Assembly: GCF_041751335.1 (NCBI RefSeq) | Contig: NZ_JBGSXS010000386.1 | Coordinates: forward strand, 1 to 18,646 | DNA length: 18,646 bases | Direction: 5' to 3' | Source of the DNA: Aquiflexum sp041751335 | Lineage (GTDB): Bacteria; Bacteroidota; Bacteroidia; Cytophagales; Cyclobacteriaceae | Part shown: one piece after another, positions 13,711-18,646 of the stretch | Numbering within the stretch: the stretch's first letter is position 1 | How the letters are laid out: each line of letters begins with the position of its first letter | Notes under the pieces: generated by a model | Told to the model about the DNA's origin: nothing | The model's database searches: none | What the model saw: the letters and a program-made list of their open reading frames with translations, nothing else | Translations under genes and position numbers: made by a program

Positions 13711-15240
13711 TTATTCCCACTCTATAGTAGCAGGTGGCTTGGAAGAAATATCATAAACTACCCTGTTTACGCCTTTGACTTTATTGATGATTTCATTGGA
13801 CATTTTCCCAAGAAACTCATAAGGCAAATGAATCCAATCCGCTGTCATGCCATCAACAGAACCTACTGCCCGGAGTGCCACAACTTTTTCATACGTCCGT
13901 TCATCTCCCATTACACCCACAGACTGGATTGGCAACAAAATAGCACCTGCTTGCCATACCTGATCGTATAGGCCATGGGTTTTTAGTCCTTGAATAAAAA
14001 TCCAATCAACTTCCTGAAGTGTCTTTACTTTTTCGGCTGTAATATCACCTAAAATCCGGATAGCCAGGCCTGGGCCAGGAAATGGGTGTCGACCGATGAT
14101 TGCCTCGGGAATTTCCAAAGCCCTGCCCACTTCTCTAACTTCGTCCTTAAAAAGCGTATTGAGTGGTTCCACTACGGATAATTTCATAAAATCCGGCAAT
14201 CCACCCACATTGTGGTGCGATTTGATCGTGGCAGAAGGTCCCTTGACAGAAACCGATTCGATCACATCTGGATAAATGGTGCCTTGGCCAAGCCATTTAA
14301 CCCCTTCTATCTTATGGGCTTCATCATCAAAAACCTCAATAAATACACGGCCTATGGCTTTCCTTTTGGCTTCCGGTTCGGAGATACCAGCCAACGCGTC
14401 GTAAAAACGCTGCTTGCTATCCACCCCGATGACATTCAATCCGAGGGTCAGGTAAGATTCCAGTACTTCTTCGTATTCATTTTTTCTCAATAAGCCATTG
14501 TCAACGAAAACACAGGTAAGGTTTTCTCCAATGGCCCTATGGATCAAAGTGGCTGCCACGGAGGAATCAACCCCACCTGAAAGCCCCATCACCACTTTGT
14601 CATTTCCTATTTTCTGCTCCAGATCAGCAATGGTAGCATCTATAAACACATCAGAAGTCCAATCTTGGGAACAGCCACTGATTTGGACCACAAAGTTTCT
14701 CAGCAAGTTTTTTCCTTCTGTAGAGTGGGTCACTTCTGGGTGGAACTGAATCCCGTAAGTCTCTTCCCCTTTGATCTTAAAGGCAGCGACTTTCACCGAA
14801 GAGGTACTCGCAATGACTTCAAAACCGTCTGGCAATGTCTTAATCGTATCTCCATGGGACATCCAAACCTGGGATCCATGGGTCATTTCTTTCAACAGGT
14901 CATAGTGCAGATCGATATGGTCAAGATTGGCCCGACCATATTCCCTGATTTCAGAAGGGAGGACTTCTCCCCCATATTTTTGGGCCAAAAGTTGGGATCC
15001 GTAGCAGACTCCCAAAATCGGTAATTTGCCCCTTATACTATCCAAGTCAAGATCCGGGGAACCTTCATCTCTTACTGAACAGGGACTTCCGGAAAGGATA
15101 ATTCCTTTTATATCTTCTGTGATCTCAGGAACTTTATTAAATGGGTGAATTTCGCAATAAACATTAAGTTCCCTAACTCTTCGGGCGATGAGTTGTGTGT
15201 ACTGGGAACCAAAATCAAGGATGAGGATTTGTTCTGCCAT
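13711..15240 (-). CDS. guaA: GMP synthase (glutamine-hydrolysing)
   Basis: Converts XMP to GMP with ATP and glutamine; cytoplasmic, last step of guanine nucleotide synthesis. The N-terminal class I glutamine amidotransferase domain has LGVCYGSQLLA (nucleophile Cys near residue 79) and FHPEV (His near 167). The ATP-pyrophosphatase domain has the PP-loop GLSGGVDSSVAA (about 219-230). The C-terminal dimerisation domain holds HPFPGPGLAIRILGD and ends NRVVYDISSKPPATIEWE. Length (about 509 residues) is normal. I start at MAEQILILDFGSQYTQL (15240), the usual family start; an ATG two codons upstream (15246) is also possible. It appears to be a single-gene unit, with a terminator at 13266-13297 and dispersed repeats in its upstream region. 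Confidence 0.98.
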   Translation of the reverse strand: MAEQILILDFGSQYTQLIARRVRELNVYCEIHPFNKVPEITEDIKGIILSGSPCSVRDEGSPDLDLDSIRGKLPILGVCYGSQLLAQKYGGEVLPSEIREYGRANLDHIDLHYDLLKEMTHGSQVWMSHGDTIKTLPDGFEVIASTSSVKVAAFKIKGEETYGIQFHPEVTHSTEGKNLLRNFVVQISGCSQDWTSDVFIDATIADLEQKIGNDKVVMGLSGGVDSSVAATLIHRAIGENLTCVFVDNGLLRKNEYEEVLESYLTLGLNVIGVDSKQRFYDALAGISEPEAKRKAIGRVFIEVFDDEAHKIEGVKWLGQGTIYPDVIESVSVKGPSATIKSHHNVGGLPDFMKLSVVEPLNTLFKDEVREVGRALEIPEAIIGRHPFPGPGLAIRILGDITAEKVKTLQEVDWIFIQGLKTHGLYDQVWQAGAILLPIQSVGVMGDERTYEKVVALRAVGSVDGMTADWIHLPYEFLGKMSNEIINKVKGVNRVVYDISSKPPATIEWE

Positions 15241-15314
15241 GCGCAAAGGTACACAGGGCAGCCATAACGGGAAAAGGTTTTCAGAAGATTATTTTGTAGG
15301 GGGGAGGAATGGAT

Positions 15315-15400
15315 TGTAAGATTGGAAAATTTTAAAATTGAAAAATTACCAAAATTTGTCCCCTATGCCACGGTAAAGAAAGATGTAAGATTGGAAAATT
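15315..15400. repeat. Pair of 17-bp direct repeats upstream of guaA
   Basis: tgtaagattggaaaatt occurs at 15315-15331 and again at 15384-15400, with related aaaattacc and agattacc sequences nearby. It lies in the guaA upstream region, so it may be part of the dispersed-repeat cluster or bear on guaA expression. No known function is recognised. Confidence 0.6.
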
Positions 15401-15412
15401 GGAAGATTACCA

Positions 15413-15510
15413 CCCCTCTGTGTAGTTTAGGCTTTCGGTGGTGACCCCCTCGGTGTAGTTTAGGCTTTCGGTGATGACTGGGTGTAGTTTGCAACTACAC
15501 CCTTTTATCA
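15413..15510. repeat. Dispersed intergenic repeat, two tandem copies with hairpin
   Basis: Copy A (15413-15444) and copy B (15445-15510) share gtgtagtttaggctttcggtg. Copy B ends in a perfect hairpin, gggtgtagtt (15480-15489) and aactacaccc (15493-15502) around a 3-base loop. The same unit recurs in the same orientation at 17729-17810, beyond the C10/lipoprotein pair. Confidence 0.8.
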
Positions 15511-15753
15511 AAACCAATTTACAATTGGAAAATCTTCGAAAATCATATAAACAACCTTTCCTGATCTTCTTACTGATATGTTTTTTTTATATCTAAAAGT
15601 TTTTCTTGTAAACTGGAATTGCTCCCGACTGCTGTATGGGATCCAAGAATAAAAAGGTGTAGATACAATTTACACCTAGCGCCATTGCCAATCTTCACCC
15701 AGATGGGGTAAACTGAAACCGGAATTGTCAACTAAAATTTTTTTAAATTTCTC
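15511..15753. other. Non-coding stretch upstream of the C10-like gene
   Basis: No gene was found here. It contains an inverted repeat aggtgta (15655-15661)/tacacct (15671-15677), which echoes the ggtgta...tacacc hairpin of the dispersed repeat and may be a decayed copy. Confidence 0.5.
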
Positions 15754-15783
15754 TTGACTTTTAGAAAATAAGTTGATATTTTG
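15754..15783 (+). promoter_or_regulatory. Candidate Bacteroidota-type promoter for the C10-like gene
   Basis: TTG at 15754-15756 and TATTTTG at 15777-15783 are 20 bases apart, close to the Bacteroidota pattern of a -33 TTTG box and -7 TAnnTTTG box. This would give a leader of about 35 bases before the ATG at 15822. One base of the -7 box deviates, so this is only a candidate. Confidence 0.4.
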
Positions 15784-15821
15784 AAGATGAATTAGTTTTT
15801 TAAATTTTAAAGTACTTCCAT

Positions 15822-17135
15822 ATGAAAATAATTACTACCCCCCCCCCACGCAAATATCTAGACATTCTGTCCAGGTACTTTGCTAAGCAGGTGTTTGGCT
15901 TATTAATCTTGATTACATTTAGTTGTCAAGAATTTGAGCCAATCGAGCAAGGCGCAGCTTTTGAAGAAAATGATATCCATTATGTAGATATCGATAAGGC
16001 AAGAATGATTGCAAGTACCATTGAATTTCCATTACCCCAAAATGAAAAACAAAGTCAATTGAAATCTAGCAAGGTTGACTTTGATGTTGAAATTTTTGGA
16101 AACAAAAATGTTAAAGAGAGTAAGTCTCCTTTAGGAAAAGGAGATAAAGCCCTTTACCATATCATTAATTATGAAGAAGGTGGATTCATCATCATTTCAG
16201 CAGATGATAGGCTTTTACCTATTTTGGCATTTTCTTTCGATAATGAGATACCACTCAGTGCTGAGGATGATTTACCAGAGGGGCTGATTGATTGGTTTTC
16301 GACCCAAGAAGAGATCATAGAATTGATCCGTGACAATCCTGATGCTGAGATTAATCTAGAGGAGGTGGGTAGTCCTTCTTCTTCTTCTTCTTCTTCTTCT
16401 TCTATAAATTTATGGGATCCCTGTGTCATTCAGAGACAAGTCACGGCAGAAAATATGAGCTTGATCGACCCCTGCGACCCAGGTGGAGGATGCGAAGATC
16501 AATTTACACAGGTCGGGCCATTAATGAACACAATATGGGGCGAGAGGTGCGGATATAATCAATTTATGCCTTTAATTCAATGTAATCCTCCACTTTGCAA
16601 CGGTAGAGCTTTTGCTGGTAGTACTTCTGTTGCTTACGGCCAATTAATGAAATACCATTCCCATCCAAATTTTTATAATTACAATAATATGCCACATGAT
16701 ATAGGGACAATTGAAACTGCTACATTAATGTCAGACATTTTAAACGCTTTCCCTGCACACCAAAGATTCATAACATGTTTTGCAACCCATGTAGCACAAG
16801 ATGCAAATTTTCCTATTGTCTTAACAAATACATTTAATTATACTTCCGCACAGCAAGGACCATTCAATTCTATGACAGTAAGAAATAATCTAAATCAAAA
16901 TAGACCTGTTATTTTATTTGGAACAGGAGCTTTCGCTCGTATGTGGGTCACAGATGGCTACCAAAGGACTGTTTTTTGTGAAACCGGAACGACCCATCTC
17001 AAATTACACATGAATTGGGGTTGGGATGGAAATGGAAATGGCTTTTTCAATTTTAATAATTGGTCTGTAACTATAAGCGGAATCACTTATTCGTTCAATA
17101 ACGATAAATTTATGATATTTAATATTATTCCTTAA
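15822..17135 (+). CDS. C10 (streptopain-like) pseudo-peptidase with Spi-type prodomain, lipoprotein
   Basis: This 437-residue protein has an unusually long N-terminus (about 24 residues) before a hydrophobic segment ending in ITFSC, a likely lipobox. The Spi/propeptide domain follows (about 50-180), with YHIINYEEGGFIIISADDRLLPILAFS. Then comes a nine-Ser linker (186-194) and the C10 domain with MNTIWGERCGYN, RAFAGSTSVAYGQLMKYHSHP, MWVTDGY and LHMNWGWDGNGNGFF. Active family members have Cys in (A/T)GCVATAMAQ and His in GHAWVxDGY. Here these positions are Ser267 and Arg373, while Asn398 and Trp399 remain. It is therefore probably not a cysteine protease and may be a binding protein or decoy. 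Ten C residues lie in codons 6-9. The lipoprotein 17147-17656 follows 11 bases later, presumably in one operon. Confidence 0.9.
   Translation: MKIITTPPPRKYLDILSRYFAKQVFGLLILITFSCQEFEPIEQGAAFEENDIHYVDIDKARMIASTIEFPLPQNEKQSQLKSSKVDFDVEIFGNKNVKESKSPLGKGDKALYHIINYEEGGFIIISADDRLLPILAFSFDNEIPLSAEDDLPEGLIDWFSTQEEIIELIRDNPDAEINLEEVGSPSSSSSSSSSINLWDPCVIQRQVTAENMSLIDPCDPGGGCEDQFTQVGPLMNTIWGERCGYNQFMPLIQCNPPLCNGRAFAGSTSVAYGQLMKYHSHPNFYNYNNMPHDIGTIETATLMSDILNAFPAHQRFITCFATHVAQDANFPIVLTNTFNYTSAQQGPFNSMTVRNNLNQNRPVILFGTGAFARMWVTDGYQRTVFCETGTTHLKLHMNWGWDGNGNGFFNFNNWSVTISGITYSFNNDKFMIFNIIP
15838..15847 (+). repeat. Poly-C tract (10 C) in codons 6-9 of the C10-like gene
   Basis: Ten consecutive C residues follow ATG AAA ATA ATT ACT A. 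With ten the gene is open. With nine, the frame reaches TAG four codons after the tract; with eleven it reaches TAA within about 15 codons. No in-frame ATG lies between the tract and the hydrophobic signal segment. The tract is thus a potential on/off switch by slippage. Confidence 0.8.
16377..16403 (+). repeat. (TCT)9 microsatellite encoding a poly-Ser linker
   Basis: Nine uninterrupted TCT codons (residues 186-194) lie between the prodomain and the C10 domain. Slippage here would change linker length without altering the frame. The tract also creates a spurious Glu-rich ORF on the minus strand. Confidence 0.95.
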
Positions 17136-17146
17136 ATTAATTCATT

Positions 17147-17656
17147 ATGAAAAATCCTATTTATATTTTCCCATTGGTTCTGCTGTTTTTGTTCAGTGCT
17201 TGTTCAAATGAAGAACAGCTACCAACCGAAGGAGGTTTTACCGTTGACACAGTTGCGATTCTTAAAATTCTGGACGAAGAAGGCAATAACCTCTTAGACC
17301 CAGGTCATGAAAGATACCTTGATCCAAGTAAAATTAAAGTTTTCTACGAAAGAGATGGACGTATGATAGAGTTTATCGAACCTCATCTTGACATGCCCAG
17401 GAACTTTAGGATTGGCCCTCCTCATGAATTCCGAAATGATTATGTGATGTTTTTAGTTTTAGACTCTGAAAAAACAGTTGTTCAGTGGAACGAAAACGAC
17501 AGTGACACTATTCATGCTGAATTTTTTAAATATTCCGGTAGTTCCTTTTTGTTAATGGTAACAAAAGTTCTCTTTAATGGCGAATTGAAATGGGATGCTG
17601 AAAGTAAGTCAGAAAGAGAATTTACCATTATCAAGCACCATAATTTTGTAAACTAA
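17147..17656 (+). CDS. Small lipoprotein paired with the C10-like gene
   Basis: This 169-residue protein has a signal peptide ending in the lipobox LFSAC (Cys19) and then SNEEQ, an acidic stretch typical of surface-exported Bacteroidota lipoproteins. The rest is beta-rich: VDTVAILKILDEEGNNLLDP, IKVFYERDGRMIEF, a DYVMFLVLDSEKTVVQWNENDSDTIHAEF middle and a LKWDAESKSEREFTIIKHH end. I recall similar small lipoproteins beside C10 peptidase genes in Bacteroidota, but their function is not known to me; an Ig-like or inhibitor-like fold is a guess. It is 11 bases downstream of the C10-like gene and is followed by a strong terminator, so the pair forms a two-gene operon. Confidence 0.85.
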   Translation: MKNPIYIFPLVLLFLFSACSNEEQLPTEGGFTVDTVAILKILDEEGNNLLDPGHERYLDPSKIKVFYERDGRMIEFIEPHLDMPRNFRIGPPHEFRNDYVMFLVLDSEKTVVQWNENDSDTIHAEFFKYSGSSFLLMVTKVLFNGELKWDAESKSEREFTIIKHHNFVN

Positions 17657-17659
17657 AAT

Positions 17660-17720
17660 AAAAACGAGCCGAAAATGTGGCTGAATTGTAAAGGTTCATG
17701 CTTTTCCGGCTCGTTTTTTT
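17660..17720 (+). terminator. Intrinsic terminator after the C10-like/lipoprotein pair
   Basis: Arms aaaacgagccg (17661-17671) and cggctcgtttt (17707-17717) pair perfectly, with further weak pairing inside a long loop (about 35 bases). A run of T residues continues to 17721. It is placed directly after the stop of the lipoprotein gene. Confidence 0.85.
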
Positions 17721-17728
17721 TATACTTC

Positions 17729-17810
17729 CCCCCTCGGTGGAGCTTAGGCTTTCGGTGATGACTGGGTGTATCCCCGACAATTGTCGGGATCCAACTACAC
17801 CCATTTATCA
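17729..17810. repeat. Dispersed intergenic repeat, distal copy with inserted palindrome
   Basis: Matches copy B (15445-15510): ccccctcggtg, then ttaggctttcggtgatgact and gggtgta, later caactacaccc and tttatca. Where copy B has a short gtttg, this copy has an insert carrying the perfect 16-base palindrome cccgacaattgtcggg (17773-17788). Together with 15413-15510 it brackets the C10-like/lipoprotein operon. Confidence 0.8.
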
Positions 17811-17833
17811 TTAGGAAATCGAGTTGGATGTAA

Positions 17834-18646
17834 TTATTTATTCGAAAAAGCCTTTGCCGGATTCTCTATCAGCATCAGGTCCAGTTCCTTTTGGGTAAAT
17901 CCCTTTTCTTTCATCAAGGGAATCAACTTATCAAACAAAGCGGTAAATCCTATAAAATCCCCTCCATTGGCTTCACCTGGGCTGTACCAGCCTGCATCAT
18001 GTGAAAGCAGTACCCTGTCCAAAATCCGGTTTTCCTTGCAATAGACAATCCTGTCAAGATGTCCCGGCACATCCCATGCTATCCCATCCAAACTGATCCA
18101 TACACCATATTCAGCAGCTTTCAGGTAATTGGCATAATCCTTCTCGGCTTGGGCATGCACCCAGACAAAATTGCTGACATCCACCCCGGAATCCATCAAA
18201 ACATCAATTTCCGCTTTTGCAGTATTCCATGGTCCCGTATGCGACACGATCAACAAACCTGTTTCCAAATGGGTAATGGCCGCAGCCTGTACCAGCTTCT
18301 TGTCCATTTCAGAAAGCTGGGCTCTATCATTGACAGAGATCTTAATAAAACCCGGAATAATCCCGGTATCCTCAATTCCTTCTTCAAATTCCCGGATCCA
18401 CCTGCTTGCCAATTCCTCTGCTGATTCGGAAAAGGCGTGCTCGGGAAGATATTTTTCTCCAACTGCACCGTAGTAACCCGTATTGGTCAGGAACCTGATT
18501 CCTGTCAAATCAGTCAGTTTTTGCAATAGTATGGGGTCTTTTCCCAGATAGCTCGGCGTGCATTCAATCAGGGTTTTTACACCTTTGGATTTGATCTCCT
18601 CCAAAAATGGGAGTACTCTTTGAACCACTGAATCCTTATCCCATCG
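17834..18646 (-). CDS. Phosphotriesterase-family metallohydrolase (partial, N-terminus outside)
   Basis: The frame is open to the window end (codons before the GTG at 18626-18628 read RWDKDS), so this is the C-terminal 271 or so residues of a protein that is usually 330-350 residues long. The TIM-barrel metal ligands of the phosphotriesterase family are visible: the carboxylated Lys in PGFIKISVND, His in IVSHTGPWN, His in FVWVHAQ, and Asp in LLSHDAGWYSPGE. The N-terminal HxH lies outside. Family members act as lactonases, phosphotriesterases or carboxylic ester hydrolases, and the substrate here cannot be predicted. It converges on the C10 operon, separated by the terminator and the dispersed repeat. 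Confidence 0.9.
   Translation of the reverse strand, partial: RWDKDSVVQRVLPFLEEIKSKGVKTLIECTPSYLGKDPILLQKLTDLTGIRFLTNTGYYGAVGEKYLPEHAFSESAEELASRWIREFEEGIEDTGIIPGFIKISVNDRAQLSEMDKKLVQAAAITHLETGLLIVSHTGPWNTAKAEIDVLMDSGVDVSNFVWVHAQAEKDYANYLKAAEYGVWISLDGIAWDVPGHLDRIVYCKENRILDRVLLSHDAGWYSPGEANGGDFIGFTALFDKLIPLMKEKGFTQKELDLMLIENPAKAFSNK

Noticed and set aside
14212..15024. Three plus-strand ORFs of 83-119 codons
   Set aside because: All are antisense to guaA, whose domains cover the region fully.
15413..15510. CRISPR-like array
   Set aside because: There are only two tandem copies of unequal length with no spacers of constant size and no cas genes; they are dispersed intergenic repeats.
15822..15850. 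Poly-C tract as a sequencing error hiding another start
   Set aside because: With ten C the frame runs cleanly into a signal segment, lipobox and the prodomain, so the tract length as given is the coding one. An error cannot be excluded but is not needed.
16169..16429. 86-codon minus-strand ORF with a poly-Glu tract
   Set aside because: It is the antisense of the (TCT)9 poly-Ser linker inside the C10-like gene and has no other protein-like features.
18250..18468. 72-codon minus-strand ORF inside the phosphotriesterase gene
   Set aside because: It is a frame-shifted shadow of the gene that carries the metal-ligand motifs.

Overview
The window looks like chromosomal DNA of a member of the Bacteroidota, most likely a Cyclobacteriaceae/Algoriphagus-like Cytophagales bacterium. 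This is inferred from the low GC content, A-rich leader regions in place of strong Shine-Dalgarno sites, many lipoproteins, and families typical of that phylum: DUF4199 membrane proteins, NVEALA-type small peptides, 6-bladed beta-propeller lipoproteins, DUF4221 and C10 peptidases with a Spi-type propeptide. No tRNA, rRNA, CRISPR array, transposase or integrase was seen.

Layout. (1) Positions 1-357 hold the 3' end of a SAM methyltransferase gene on the plus strand. (2) Positions 377-8839 form an island bounded by two perfect 44-bp direct repeats (333-376 and 8840-8883). The repeat spans the 3' end of the methyltransferase and the 3' end of the glycosyltransferase at 8866-9837. The simplest reading is that these two genes once met tail to tail, one base apart, and about 8.5 kb was inserted there without damaging either. 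The island carries three copies of one two-gene module: a short NVEALA-like peptide gene, a strong intergenic hairpin, then a beta-propeller lipoprotein gene. The modules are 1803->407 (minus), 5181->3670 (minus) and 7260->8763 (plus). A GT39-like membrane glycosyltransferase, an unknown lipoprotein and a dolichyl-phosphate-glucose-synthase-like GT2 lie between them. (3) Positions 8866-13112 are a tight minus-strand operon: a catalytically degenerate dihydroorotase paralogue, two DUF4199 membrane proteins and two GT2 glycosyltransferases. (4) Positions 13113-15240 hold a mostly non-coding gap with a terminator, then guaA. (5) Positions 15241-17833 hold dispersed repeats flanking a plus-strand pair: a C10 (streptopain-like) protein that has lost both catalytic residues and has a 10-C homopolymer in its sixth to ninth codons, and a small lipoprotein. 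(6) Positions 17834-18646 hold a phosphotriesterase-family gene cut by the window end.

The best candidate for an undescribed system is the peptide-hairpin-propeller module. In all three copies the peptide has an N-terminal membrane helix, a shared VALENA(I/L)AGSG motif and then an unrelated, short, Cys-rich tail. Each is followed by a lipoprotein with its predicted lipidated Cys at residue 17, but the three propellers appear to belong to three different families (BF3164/TolB-like, DUF5128-type, DUF4221-like). This suggests diversified exported peptides, each with its own surface or periplasmic partner, collected in one exchangeable island. That function is inference. The layout and motifs are read directly from the sequence.
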